Assembly (NCBI GenBank): GCA_945952225.1 | Contig: CAMFHP010000009.1 | Span: forward strand, 1 to 64,000 | Source of the DNA: an uncultured Myxococcaceae bacterium | GTDB taxonomy: Bacteria > Myxococcota_A > Polyangia > Polyangiales > Ga0077539 | Length of the DNA stretch: 64,000 nt | Direction: 5' to 3' | Part shown: one piece after another, positions 36,840 to 46,212 of the stretch | Layout of the letters: every line of letters begins with the position of its first letter | Position numbering within the stretch: the stretch's first letter is position 1 | Program-made: the position numbers and the translations under genes | Notes under the pieces: model-generated | Databases searched by the model: none | Told to the model about the DNA's origin: nothing | Seen by the model: the letters and a program-made list of their open reading frames with translations, nothing else

Positions 36840-37610
36840 ATGAAGAAGCTGCTCTCGACGATGGTGCTGTGTGCGGTGGCGTCCCACGGGCTCGCCGCCT
36901 GCGGCGGCGGTGACGACGAGGCGCCTGCCGAAGCGGTCGACGCGATCGACAGCGCCGAGGGAGCGTCGTCGGAGTCGTCGCTCGCCGTGGTGGCGACGGC
37001 CTCGGTGACGGGCGCGACGGGCGTCGTGGCGGCCTCGCAGGCAGCCGCCGCGGTGGGCACATACCTTCAGCCGCCGGGATGCGCGACGGCGGTGGCGAAC
37101 GGCGCGACGGTGACCTACACGCTGCGCAACTGCTCGGGGCCCGCGGGGCTCGCACAGGCCAGCGGAACGTTCACCGCCACGTTCAGTCCGGCCGCGGGCG
37201 GGGCCACGGCGGCGCTGCGGGGCACGCTCACGTTCCGTCGCGGAACGCTCGACCTCAACGCCACGGTGACGGGCACGGCCTCGGGCACGACGCGCACGCT
37301 CACGGTCGCCTCGAACTCCACGGGCACGGGCAACGGCGGGCGCAGCATCGCGCGTGCGGGCACGTTCACCGCGGTCTACGACGGGTCATGCGTGGCCCTC
37401 GACGGCGCGTACAGCACCACCGTGGGCGCCGTCACGTGGAACACCACGGTCACGGGCTATCGGCGCTGCGCGGCGGCGTGTCCGACGGGCTCGGCGAGCT
37501 TCGCCACGAACACCGGACGCGCGGTCACCGTGAGCTACACGGGCAGCGCGTCGGCGACGGTCACCACCGCGTCGGGCGCTCACGCCGTGACCCTCGCGTG
37601 CGGGGCGTGA
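36840..37610 (+). CDS. Lipoprotein of unknown function
   Basis: A 256-residue exported protein with lipobox SHGLAAC followed by GGGDDEAPAEA. Beyond an acidic/Ser spacer the mature part is Thr, Gly and Ala rich with alternating beta-type patterns (GTFTATFSPAAGG, RGTLTFRRGTLDLNATVTGT) and six or so Cys that may pair outside the cytoplasm. No family recognised. GAGG lies eight bases before the ATG. Its end is 9 bp from the convergent HAD gene. Confidence 0.8.
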   Translation: MKKLLSTMVLCAVASHGLAACGGGDDEAPAEAVDAIDSAEGASSESSLAVVATASVTGATGVVAASQAAAAVGTYLQPPGCATAVANGATVTYTLRNCSGPAGLAQASGTFTATFSPAAGGATAALRGTLTFRRGTLDLNATVTGTASGTTRTLTVASNSTGTGNGGRSIARAGTFTAVYDGSCVALDGAYSTTVGAVTWNTTVTGYRRCAAACPTGSASFATNTGRAVTVSYTGSASATVTTASGAHAVTLACGA

Positions 37611-37619
37611 GGGCGACGC

Positions 37620-38294
37620 TCAGCGCAACATCCAGAGCGCGGTGACCTCGGCGGGGAGCGAGGCGAGGTCGGGCGCGCAGGCCATGGCGCCGGCCTCGCG
37701 GAGCACGTCGGCGGGCTCGGTGGTGGTGATGCCCACGGCGCGCATTCCCGCGGCGCGTGCGGCCGTCACGCCGAGGTGCGCGTCTTCGAAGACCAGTGCC
37801 TCGGAGGGCGCCACGCCGAGGCGCTCGGCGGCCTTGAGAAACAGATCAGGCGCGGGCTTGCCGCGGGTCACTTCCTCGGCGCCCACCACGCAGCGGAAGC
37901 GCGCGCGGAGTCCGAGGCGGTCGAGCACGAAGTCACGGTTCTCCTTCGGGGCCGCGCTCGCGATGCCGAAGGTCACGCCCGCGGCGTCGAGGGCGTCGAG
38001 GAGCGCGAGCGTCCCTCGCACGGGGGCGACGTGCGGCGCGAAGAGGTCGCGGTAGCGCTGCTCCTTCTCGCGGGCGATGCGTGTGAGCTCGTCGGGCGCG
38101 AGGGCGCGGCCGAGCAGGGCAGGGAGGATCTCTTCGTTGCGACGTCCCGCGAAGTCGCGCATCACCGTGTCGGCGGTGATCGTGCGGCCGAGGGCGTGGG
38201 CCGTCTCGATCCACGCGGTGATGTGAAAGGCCATGTTGTCGACGAGGGTGCCGTCGAGGTCGAACAGCACGGCGCGGAGGGGAGAGACGCTCAT
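37620..38294 (-). CDS. HAD phosphatase, beta-phosphoglucomutase-like
   Basis: A 224-residue cytoplasmic haloacid-dehalogenase enzyme. The nucleophile motif is LFDLDGTLVDN (DxD), the cap domain follows, motif II is FGIASAAPKENRDF, motif III is GKPAPDLFLKAAERLG and motif IV is ALVFEDAHLGVTAARAAG. This layout fits sugar-phosphate phosphatases and beta-phosphoglucomutase; mutase and phosphatase cannot be told apart here. TAGCGT lies ten bases before the ATG. Confidence 0.9.
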   Translation of the reverse strand: MSVSPLRAVLFDLDGTLVDNMAFHITAWIETAHALGRTITADTVMRDFAGRRNEEILPALLGRALAPDELTRIAREKEQRYRDLFAPHVAPVRGTLALLDALDAAGVTFGIASAAPKENRDFVLDRLGLRARFRCVVGAEEVTRGKPAPDLFLKAAERLGVAPSEALVFEDAHLGVTAARAAGMRAVGITTTEPADVLREAGAMACAPDLASLPAEVTALWMLR

Positions 38295-38304
38295 GGAGCG
38301 CGCG

Positions 38305-38310
38305 ACGCTA
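38305..38310 (-). promoter_or_regulatory. -10-like TAGCGT abutting a start codon
   Basis: On the minus strand GGTAGCGT-CGCGCGCTCC precedes ATG at 38294. The GGTAGCGTCGCGCG string is identical to that at 7271 before an unrelated gene. Confidence 0.5.
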
Positions 38311-38339
38311 CCGTCGTCGGAGCCGCGCGCGAAGGGCGC

Positions 38340-38876
<537 letters not shown>

Positions 38877-38976
38877 GGGAGGCGGGGGAATGTCCAATCG
38901 GGGGCGCGGTATTCGTCGCCGCGGTGCGCTGAAAAATCGGATGTTCGTGGTGCGTCACGGCGACGCCACGGCGGTG

Positions 38977-39357
38977 TCACCGACGGGCGGGCGGCGGCGG
39001 AGGAGGCGGAGGAGGCGGCGGGTTGCAAGTCGACTCGATGCGGTGCCAGCGGCCGTTGGTGCAGACGTACTCGATGTGCGCGCAGTTCGAGGGCACCTGG
39101 CAGCGCATGTCGGGGAGCGGGCACGCGTCGCCCTCGCGGAGCTGTTCCGTCGGCGGGCACACGATGGCCGGGGGATTGGCCGTGGGCATCATGGGCGCGG
39201 GCACGGGCTCGGGCTGCGGCGCCGGCGGATTCGTCGACACGAGCGCGGGGTCGGGCATCGGCGGGTTCGTCGCGGGCTGCTGCGTGCTCGCGCACGCGAC
39301 GGGCGCCAGGGCGGCGGCGGAGAGGGTGAGCACGAAGGGCGCGCGCGGGGTCTTCAT
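38977..39357 (-). CDS. Small Pro-rich lipoprotein
   Basis: A 126-residue lipoprotein: signal and lipobox AAALAPVAC, then a Pro/Asn/Ala linker, then a compact domain of about 45 residues with six Cys (VCPPTEQLREGDACPLPDM, MRCQVPSNCAHIEYVCTNGR), and a run of about eleven Pro ending PARR. The Cys spacing suggests a disulfide-stabilised module. No family assigned. TAGCGT eight bases upstream of the ATG suggests a leaderless transcript. Confidence 0.78.
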   Translation of the reverse strand: MKTPRAPFVLTLSAAALAPVACASTQQPATNPPMPDPALVSTNPPAPQPEPVPAPMMPTANPPAIVCPPTEQLREGDACPLPDMRCQVPSNCAHIEYVCTNGRWHRIESTCNPPPPPPPPPPPARR

Positions 39358-39365
39358 CGCACGCG

Positions 39366-39371
39366 ACGCTA
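39366..39371 (-). promoter_or_regulatory. -10-like TAGCGT abutting a start codon
   Basis: On the minus strand GTTAGCGT-CGCGTGCG precedes the ATG at 39357 with 8-nt spacing. It is part of the start-proximal TAnnnT set. Confidence 0.5.
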
Positions 39372-39426
39372 ACAACGACGCGCGGGCGCTTGCCAGCAGA
39401 CAGCGCGCGGGCGATGCATCGTCGCG

Positions 39427-41370
39427 ATGACGCCTCGACACGGAGCTCTCGCGGTCGCCCTCTCCCTCGCCCTCGGCGCCCCGACGGCGTGCGCGCAGCC
39501 CGCCCCCTCGCCCGCGCCCGACGTGGCCCCGTGGATGGCCTCGCTGCGCCCCGCAGTGCGCGCGGAGCTCTCGTCGCCGTCGTCGCCCGTGACGGTGGCG
39601 CGGCTGCCCGTGTACGACCTCGCGCTGCGCTACGAGCCCGCGACGCGCACGTACACCCTCCGCGAGACGTTGAGCTTCACCAACACCGAGCGCGCGCCCA
39701 TGGCCGACGTGGTGCTGCGGCTCTACGGCAACGCGACGCCCGCGGCCACGGTGCAGGGTGCGACGCCGCCGATCCGCGTGGTGCGGAGCGCGTGCGAAGG
39801 CGACGGATGCACGGTGCGGGCGGCGGGCGCGTCGGTGCTCGTGGCCCGTCCGCGGACGCCCCTCGCGCCGGGCGCGCGGCTGCGCATCGACGTGGAGCTC
39901 TCGGGGACGCTCACGGAGATCGACAGCGCGCGCACGAACATCCTCGCGCAGGGCATGGAGTCGCTCTCGTCACTCGGGAGCGAGGGCGCGGGTGACTACG
40001 GGCTCCTCGCGACGGGCGAGGGCATCGCGAGCTTCGCCAACTTCTTCGCGGTGCTCGCGCGGCGTGAGGGCGGGCGCTGGGCGCGCGACGACCACGGCAC
40101 CAACGGCGACCTCGGCTCCGACGACCTCGCGAACTGGCACGCGGTGATCGACGCGCCCGCGTCGTGGACGGTGGCCTCGTCGGGCGTGACGCTCGGGCGC
40201 ACGACGGCGGGCGACCGCGCGCGCACCGAGGTGGGCGCGGTGGCCGTGCGCGACGTGGCCGTGGTGATGGGCGCGACGCTCCAGACCGAGACGCGGCGCG
40301 TGGGCGAGGTCGAGGTGCGCTCGGTGTTTCTTCCAGGCGATCGCGAGGCCGGACACCGTGTGCTCGACGCGGCGGCGGGCGCGCTGGAGGTCTTCGAACG
40401 GCGCTTCGGCCCGTACCCCTTCACCGAGCTCGACGTGGTGGAGGCGCCCCTCGTGGGCGGCGCGGGCGGCGTGGAGTTCTCGGGCCTCGTGACCGTCGCG
40501 AGCATGTTCTATCACCCGCCGCAGATGTCGGGTGTGATGGGCGGCGTCGCAAACCTGCTCGGCGTGGGCGACGCGATCACGCAGCAGATGGGCGCGATGC
40601 TGCCCGCGATGCTCGAGTTCGTGACGGCGCACGAGGTCGCGCACCAGTACTGGCACGGGCTCGTGGGGAGCGACTCGCGGGTGCATCCCTTCGTCGACGA
40701 GTCGCTCGCGCAGTGGTCGGCGGCGCTCTACCTCGAAGACCGCTACGGCGCCGAGCGCGCGCGCCGTGACGCCGACATGAACGTGCGCATGAACTACCAG
40801 CTCATGCGCCAGCTCGGTCACGACGACGGCCCCGTCGATCGCCCGGCGTCGTTCTACGGCCCCACGGTGCGCTACGCGGGCATCGTGTACGGCAAGGGCC
40901 CGTACTACTACAACGCGCTCCGCGAGGCGGCGGGCGACGCGGTGTTCTTCCGCGCGATGCGGCGCTACGTCAACGCGTGGAGGTTCCGCACGGCGCCGCC
41001 GTCGGGCTTCGTCGACGCGCTCGTCGCAGAGCACGGCGCGGGCGCTGCGCGATACCGCGGGCTCGCCCATCGGTGGCTTCAGGAGTCGCACGGCGACGAC
41101 GACCTCGGACGCGCGGACATGGGCGCGATGCTCGGGTCGATGATGGGTGGCGATGCGCCCTCGTCGGAGGAGATGCAGCGCGCGATGGAGACCCTCGGCC
41201 CGCTGCTCCAGCAGTTGACGGGCGGCGACGGCAACGGCCTCTTCGACCCGCGCACGGGCGGTGACCCCGCGCGGCGTCGCAACGGCGCGAACGGCGGCGC
41301 GAACCGTCCGTCGCAGGGCACCGGCGACCCCGACATGGACCGTGTGATTCGCGAGATGCAGGGGCTCTGA
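39427..41370 (+). CDS. Exported M1-family zinc metallopeptidase
   Basis: A 647-residue exported aminopeptidase-type enzyme with signal peptide (ALAVALSLALGAPTACAQ). The zinc site is HEVAH at 402-406, with the third ligand Glu425 in FVDES exactly 18 residues after the second His. The N-terminal beta domain, an exopeptidase-like GGVEFSG segment and the YGKGPYYYNALREAAGD region fit the family. The C-terminal tail is Gly/Asn-rich and disordered. It probably digests extracellular peptides. It ends 18 bp from the convergent M3 peptidase. Confidence 0.92.
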   Translation: MTPRHGALAVALSLALGAPTACAQPAPSPAPDVAPWMASLRPAVRAELSSPSSPVTVARLPVYDLALRYEPATRTYTLRETLSFTNTERAPMADVVLRLYGNATPAATVQGATPPIRVVRSACEGDGCTVRAAGASVLVARPRTPLAPGARLRIDVELSGTLTEIDSARTNILAQGMESLSSLGSEGAGDYGLLATGEGIASFANFFAVLARREGGRWARDDHGTNGDLGSDDLANWHAVIDAPASWTVASSGVTLGRTTAGDRARTEVGAVAVRDVAVVMGATLQTETRRVGEVEVRSVFLPGDREAGHRVLDAAAGALEVFERRFGPYPFTELDVVEAPLVGGAGGVEFSGLVTVASMFYHPPQMSGVMGGVANLLGVGDAITQQMGAMLPAMLEFVTAHEVAHQYWHGLVGSDSRVHPFVDESLAQWSAALYLEDRYGAERARRDADMNVRMNYQLMRQLGHDDGPVDRPASFYGPTVRYAGIVYGKGPYYYNALREAAGDAVFFRAMRRYVNAWRFRTAPPSGFVDALVAEHGAGAARYRGLAHRWLQESHGDDDLGRADMGAMLGSMMGGDAPSSEEMQRAMETLGPLLQQLTGGDGNGLFDPRTGGDPARRRNGANGGANRPSQGTGDPDMDRVIREMQGL

Positions 41371-41388
41371 CCGCCCGACGCTGCGACG

Positions 41389-43167
41389 TCAGACGAGGGC
41401 GCGGAACTCGTCGACCATGCGGGTGACCACGGCGAGTCCGCGGCGCCAGAACGTGGGGTCGGCGATGTCGAGGCCCATGGCCGCGAGGAGCTTCTGCGGC
41501 GAGTCGCATCCGCCGCTCGCGAGGAGCTCGAGGTAGCGCGGCACGAAGGCGTCGCCGTCGCGCTCCCAGAGGTCGTAGAGGGCGAACACGAGGAGCTGCC
41601 CGAACGCGTACGAGTAGCAGTAGAAGCGGTAGTGAATGAGATGGGGGATGCCCGCCCAGCCCCAGGCGTCGTGGGCGCCGCGCTCCACCGCGTCGCCGTA
41701 GAAGCGACCGAGCTCGGTGGACCACAGCGCGCAGAGTTCCGAGGCGGGGATCATTCCGTCGGCGCGGCGCGCGTGGGCGTTCATCTCGTAGCGCGTGAAG
41801 CACACCTGGCGGTGGATCGTGCCGAGCGCGTCTTCGATGCGCGACGCGAGGAGCTGTCGGCGCACGGCGGGGTCGCCCTCGCGCGCGAGGAGCCTGCGGG
41901 CGAGCATCATCTCGCCGAACACGCTGGCGGTCTCGGCCATCGGGGTCGTGGGCCAGTAGTTGAGCAGCCGCTGACGCTCGCCCGCGAGGGCGAAGTGCAC
42001 GCCGTGACCGAGCTCATGGGCCAGGGTCATCACGTCGTGGAGGCGCCCGAGAAAGTTCACCATCACCCGCGGCGCGAGGCCCGGCACCATGCCCGCGCAG
42101 AAGGCTCCGTCGCGCTTGCCGAGGCGCGGCTCGGCGTCGATGCGCTGCTCGGTGAAGAAGCGTCCCGCGAGGTCGCCGAGGCGCGGTGAGAGGGCGTCGA
42201 ACGAGGCGAGCACCTCGTCGCGCGCGTCGCTCCATGCGACGGTGCGCTCGCCGTCGGGCCACGGGGCGAGCACGTCGTGGGTGGCGAGGCGGTCGAGGCC
42301 GAGCCCGCGGGCCTTGAGACGGAAGTACTCCTGCGCCACGGGGTAGTGGTCTTCGACCGCGGTGAGCAGCGCGTCGAGCGTGGCGCGCGGGAGCTCGTCA
42401 TCGAGGAGCGTCGGCGCCTCGGGGGTGGCGTATCCGCGGAGGGCGTTCTCCGCGCGGTGGTCTTGATAGACCGTGTTCACGAGGTACGAGATCACCGTCG
42501 ACTCGCGCTGAAAGCGGTCGAGCACGGCGGCGTGGGCGCGCGCGCGGAGGGCGCGGTCGGGCTCCATGCGCAGGCTGCGCATCTCGGCGAGCGTGCGGGG
42601 CTTCGTCTCGCCGCGCACCTCGAAGTCGAAGCTGAACGCCGAGGTGAGCTCGTCGTAGAGCTGCGTCCACGCGCGGCGTCCCGTGAGGTTCTTCGTGGCG
42701 AGGGCGCGCTCGACCTCGTCGGACTTCGTGTGCGGCGCGAAGATGCGCGCGCGGTCGAGGTAGTGGGCGAAGGGCGCGAGGGCGGCGGAGGACTTCCACC
42801 GTTGCACGGTCTCGTCGGGCGCGGTGGCGAGCTCGATGTCGACGAAGCGGAGCTCGTTCATCACCGCGGTGGCCGCCTCGGTGGCGCGCGTCGAGAGGGC
42901 GCGCGTGGCCTCGTCGAGCGAGTCGACCGACGACGCGAGGCTCGCGAACATCTGCGGTCGATACGCGAGCGCGAGCACCGCCTCGTACGCGCCGAGCGCC
43001 GCGGCGAGCGCCTCGCCGTCGAGGCCGTGCACGCGCCCACGGAACGCTTCGGCGAAGCGCGTTGCGCGGTCGAGGGCCTCGCGCTGATCACGCGCGATGG
43101 CCGGGTCGTCGATGGCCGCGTAGAGGTCGCCGAGGTTCCAGTGCGGGAGCGGCTGCGGGTCGTGCAT
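41389..43167 (-). CDS. M3-family oligoendopeptidase (PepF-like)
   Basis: A 592-residue cytoplasmic zinc peptidase that trims oligopeptides. The zinc motif is HELGH at 384-388 (LAHELGHGVHFALAG), followed by the third-ligand region PMAETASVFGEMM. Other M3B segments are NLGDLYAAIDDP, RYEMNAHA and HLIHYRFYCYSYAFGQLL. The ATG at 43167 is chosen: TACGAT-GCGCGCCC lies immediately upstream, and the longer frame is Arg-rich shadow. Length is typical of M3B. Confidence 0.93.
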   Translation of the reverse strand: MHDPQPLPHWNLGDLYAAIDDPAIARDQREALDRATRFAEAFRGRVHGLDGEALAAALGAYEAVLALAYRPQMFASLASSVDSLDEATRALSTRATEAATAVMNELRFVDIELATAPDETVQRWKSSAALAPFAHYLDRARIFAPHTKSDEVERALATKNLTGRRAWTQLYDELTSAFSFDFEVRGETKPRTLAEMRSLRMEPDRALRARAHAAVLDRFQRESTVISYLVNTVYQDHRAENALRGYATPEAPTLLDDELPRATLDALLTAVEDHYPVAQEYFRLKARGLGLDRLATHDVLAPWPDGERTVAWSDARDEVLASFDALSPRLGDLAGRFFTEQRIDAEPRLGKRDGAFCAGMVPGLAPRVMVNFLGRLHDVMTLAHELGHGVHFALAGERQRLLNYWPTTPMAETASVFGEMMLARRLLAREGDPAVRRQLLASRIEDALGTIHRQVCFTRYEMNAHARRADGMIPASELCALWSTELGRFYGDAVERGAHDAWGWAGIPHLIHYRFYCYSYAFGQLLVFALYDLWERDGDAFVPRYLELLASGGCDSPQKLLAAMGLDIADPTFWRRGLAVVTRMVDEFRALV

Positions 43168-43175
43168 GGGCGCGC

Positions 43176-43181
43176 ATCGTA
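43176..43181 (-). promoter_or_regulatory. -10-like TACGAT abutting a start codon
   Basis: On the minus strand TACGAT-GCGCGCCC-ATG, with 8-nt spacing as for 7262, 17507 and 39357. Confidence 0.5.
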
Positions 43182-43354
43182 CCCGCCTGCGCGCGGCGCG
43201 CGACGCCCATCGGCGGTCGCCACCGCGTTGACTCCAGAGCGTCAACGCCGTGACCGCGCACCGTGGCGAAAAACACCGCGTTCTGCGCGCGAAGAGAGCC
43301 CCGCGGTGCGGCACACGCGCTGCTACCTGGAGCCTCGCACGCAGGAGTCGCACG

Positions 43355-43915
43355 ATGACCTCTCGACCGCCCTATCTCGATCCGCTCGCGGTGATCCGCC
43401 AGCACCTCTTCGACGCCACGCAGGAACTCTTCGAGGCCTACGGCCTCCCCATCGCCGTTCGCTCGTCGAGCGAGGAGCCCCTGCCCGAGGCCAACGTGCG
43501 CGAGCTCGTCGCGTCGAGCATCGGGTACACGGGCGAGAACATCCGCGGCTCGCTGCTGCTGCTCACCACCACGGCAGTGGTCTCGACGTGGTGCGCAGCC
43601 ATCGGCGCCGACCCGACGGAAGACGGCCTCTGCGACACCGTGGGCGAGTTCAACAACATGCTCCTCGGTCGCATGAAGAACCGCATGCTGGCCCACGGCG
43701 TGGTGCTCTCGATCGCGACGCCCACGACGACTATCGGCACGAACATGCGCGTGCTCTCGACCTCGGGCGGCGCGTCGTTCTGGCAGGCCTTCACGGGCGA
43801 CGGCGGGGTGTTGAACGTCCGCTTCGACCTCACGCTCGACAAGGACTTCGTCATGACCCTGGAGCCCGCCGCGCCCGCCGACGCCGCGACCGAGGGCGAC
43901 CTGCTGCTCTTCTGA
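43355..43915 (+). CDS. CheX-like chemotaxis phosphatase domain protein
   Basis: A 186-residue soluble protein resembling the CheC/CheX family, which removes phosphate from response regulators. The helix DTVGEFNNMLLGRMKNRML corresponds to the active-site helix with its conserved Glu and Asn, and the preceding and following beta strands (GSLLLLTTTAVVSTW, GVVLSIATPTT) fit the fold. CAGGAG lies before the start. No chemotaxis operon is adjacent; an EAL gene lies downstream on the opposite strand. Confidence 0.75.
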   Translation: MTSRPPYLDPLAVIRQHLFDATQELFEAYGLPIAVRSSSEEPLPEANVRELVASSIGYTGENIRGSLLLLTTTAVVSTWCAAIGADPTEDGLCDTVGEFNNMLLGRMKNRMLAHGVVLSIATPTTTIGTNMRVLSTSGGASFWQAFTGDGGVLNVRFDLTLDKDFVMTLEPAAPADAATEGDLLLF

Positions 43916-43957
43916 TCGCGACGCGCCGCACACCGCATCCCCGAAGGACCCGACGCC

Positions 43958-44200
43958 ATGAGCCACCCCGAGTGTCACGCCTCCGCCGCGCCCGCGCGCG
44001 TGCTGTCTCTCCGCGGCCCCCGCGCGCACCGCGAGCCGCCACCGGATCCGCCGCCCGCGCGCGCCGCCCGTGTGCCCGTCGCCATGCAGCGCACCGAGGC
44101 CCTCGCGACGGTGCACGCCCTCTCGGCGCGACGCCGTGCGGTGGGCGATCGCAGCGCCCCGTCGATCACGCCGATCGCGCCGCTCGCGCCCTGCGCGTAG
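43958..44200 (+). CDS. Small hypothetical protein
   Basis: An 80-residue frame downstream of the CheX-like gene with GAAGGA about eleven bases before its ATG. Codon third positions are almost all G or C. The protein is Pro/Ala/Arg-rich (REPPPDPPPARAARV) and probably disordered. It may be co-transcribed with the CheX-like gene. It stops one base before the convergent EAL gene ends. It could be spurious. Confidence 0.45.
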   Translation: MSHPECHASAAPARVLSLRGPRAHREPPPDPPPARAARVPVAMQRTEALATVHALSARRRAVGDRSAPSITPIAPLAPCA

Positions 44201-44201
44201 G

Positions 44202-45404
44202 TCAGCGACGCGGGGGAAGAAGGTCGGTCGCGGTGGCAGGCGCCTCGGGCGTCTGCGGGAGCTGCGGCGGGGTGAGCATCATCGCGCGCGTGTCGCGCTT
44301 CGGCGCGGCCACGGGCGAGACCGACGTGGGCGTGACGGGCGACACCAAGGGCGCGCGCATCGGGAGCGGCGTGCGGACCTCGCGCACGGGCGGGATCGAC
44401 GGCGCGCGCATGGGCATCGGCGTGCGGAGGTCGCGCGCGGGCGCCACGGCGCGCATCGCGGCGGTGGGCGTGGCCTCGCGGGTCGGAGGAATCGACGGCG
44501 CGCGCATCGGGAGCGGCGTGTGGGCGACGCGGGACGGCGGCGTCGAGGGCGCGGTGACCGTGAGCGTGCGCTGGGCGGCGTTGCGCGCGTTCCACGCGAC
44601 CTCGAACTGCGACGAGACGCTCACGGGCGGGAGCGGAAAGCCCGGGCGGGCGAAGAGGAATCCCTGCGCGTAGTGGGCGCCCGTGTCGGCGATGGCGAGC
44701 CACTCGTCGACGGTCTCGATGCCCTCGACCACCACCTCGGCGCCCATGTCGACGCAGAGCTGCACCACGTTGGCGACGAGGCGCTGCTGACGCGATCCGC
44801 GGGTCACGTCGACGATCAGTCCGCGATCGAGCTTCACCACGCGGGGCTGCAGGTCGGCGATGCGCTTGAGGTTCGAGTAGCCCGCGCCGAGGTCGTCGAC
44901 GACGAGGTGCACGTTGCCTCGCGAGCGGATCTCCTTGAGCACGTCGCGCACGAGTTCGAAGTGCGTGAAGGGCACCGACTCGGTGATCTCCACGTACACG
45001 TCGTGGTTGTGAAAGAACATCGGGTCGTCGGGGCGCACGAGCCAGCGCTCTTCGAGCTCCTTCGGGTGCACGTTGAGAAACACCGGCAGACCCGCCACGA
45101 GCGGCGTCGCGACCTCGCGCACCATGCGCCCGAGGCGTCCCACGCAGCCGTCTTTCACCGCGCGCTCGAAGAGCACCGAGGGGTTGGTGAGCCCAGGCAC
45201 GCGGCACCGCACGAGGGCCTCGTACGCGAACACGCGGAGGCTCTCCATGTGCACGATGGGCTGAAACACCACGGAGAGATCCTCGGGGCGAAGCAGCCGC
45301 GCGATGCTCTCCACGGAGCTCCGCACGTCGAGGCGGGGATCGGTCTCGAAGGGGCTCCGCGAGAACGTGTTCGTGCGCCCTGTTCCCATGGCGTCGTGGC
45401 TCAT
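44202..45404 (-). CDS. EAL-domain cyclic-di-GMP phosphodiesterase
   Basis: A 400-residue soluble protein with a stand-alone EAL domain (about residues 20-275) and no obvious sensor domain. All catalytic signatures are visible: YEALVRCR, FLNVHP, VYVEITES, VVDDLGAGYSN, VKLDR, VVVEGIETVDE and YAQGFLFARP, so it should hydrolyse c-di-GMP. Residues about 290-400 are a Pro-rich tail with repeats of the form R-T-P-L-P-M-R-A-P-S-I-P-P. The start at 45404 is favoured; MGTGRT at 45389 is also possible. It may tune motility or matrix production. Confidence 0.92.
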   Translation of the reverse strand: MSHDAMGTGRTNTFSRSPFETDPRLDVRSSVESIARLLRPEDLSVVFQPIVHMESLRVFAYEALVRCRVPGLTNPSVLFERAVKDGCVGRLGRMVREVATPLVAGLPVFLNVHPKELEERWLVRPDDPMFFHNHDVYVEITESVPFTHFELVRDVLKEIRSRGNVHLVVDDLGAGYSNLKRIADLQPRVVKLDRGLIVDVTRGSRQQRLVANVVQLCVDMGAEVVVEGIETVDEWLAIADTGAHYAQGFLFARPGFPLPPVSVSSQFEVAWNARNAAQRTLTVTAPSTPPSRVAHTPLPMRAPSIPPTREATPTAAMRAVAPARDLRTPMPMRAPSIPPVREVRTPLPMRAPLVSPVTPTSVSPVAAPKRDTRAMMLTPPQLPQTPEAPATATDLLPPRR

Positions 45405-45563
45405 GGCTCGGAGCGTTTCACCGTTGCCCGCGGGTCGCATCCGTCGCGTGGCGAGACGCGCCACTTCGGGCGATGAAATCACCGCCCACGATTCGATTCC
45501 CGAACACGACATACGCGCCGCATCGGGGAGAGTCCGTATCGCATTGACCACCCACCCGATGGG

Positions 45564-46121
45564 TCAGCGATGACGCAACCCCGGCGCGAGGGCGGCGATC
45601 TCTCGCGCGAGCGCATTGGCGGGCGTCACCGTGAGCCGATCGTCGGACACGTTCCACACGGCCTCGCGGGCGCTGCGACCGTCGCCGAGCGCGAGGGCCA
45701 CGACACATCCCACGGAGGTTCCCGCGTCGCTGTCGGGGGGGCGCGCGGTCCATCCTCCCGGGGTCACCCTTCGGCCGCGGGCGCGGGCGCGATCGAGCCA
45801 CACCTCAACGCCCTGGAGCGTCGTCTGGTGCAGCGCGCCGAGGTTGTTCTGCACGAGGGCCACATCGCTCACGCGACAGCCGCTCCCGATCGCGCCCATC
45901 TCGCTCGGTCGCACCGCGAGCATCGGCGCGGGACGGCCCGAGAGTCGGTCGGCGTTGAGCCGCGTGGTGTTCGGGAGCTCCGACGGGGTGTTGAACGGAT
46001 TGTCGGGCATCCAGCGCATGATCACGGCCACGCCGGCCACGAGGGCGCCGAAGCCCATCACCGCGTACCAGGCCTGCGTGCGGGCCTTCTGCTCAGCGCG
46101 TTCGTACTTGTCGGGAGGCAT
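45564..46121 (-). CDS. Single-pass membrane protein of unknown function
   Basis: A 185-residue protein: a charged cytoplasmic head (MPPDKYERAEQKARTQAWY), one helix (AVMGFGALVAGVAVIMRW, about 20-37) and an exported domain with two Cys (GSGCRVSDVALVQNNLGALH, DAGTSVGCVVALALGDG). No family recognised. TAGAGT lies 20 bases upstream of the ATG at 46121. It is divergent from the kinase-like gene at 46213 with about 90 bp between. Confidence 0.75.
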   Translation of the reverse strand: MPPDKYERAEQKARTQAWYAVMGFGALVAGVAVIMRWMPDNPFNTPSELPNTTRLNADRLSGRPAPMLAVRPSEMGAIGSGCRVSDVALVQNNLGALHQTTLQGVEVWLDRARARGRRVTPGGWTARPPDSDAGTSVGCVVALALGDGRSAREAVWNVSDDRLTVTPANALAREIAALAPGLRHR

Positions 46122-46194
46122 CGTGGCGGGGTCTCGCGCGCACTCTACCCGATCGCTCTCGGACTTTTTTCGCCACTCCCGCGCGGCGCCCGCA

Positions 46195-46200
46195 TATGCT
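46195..46200 (+). promoter_or_regulatory. -10-like TATGCT before kinase-like gene
   Basis: TATGCT, then CCGCGCGACAAG, then GTG at 46213 (12-nt spacing). It gives at most a few bases of leader. Confidence 0.45.
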
Positions 46201-46212
46201 CCGCGCGACAAG

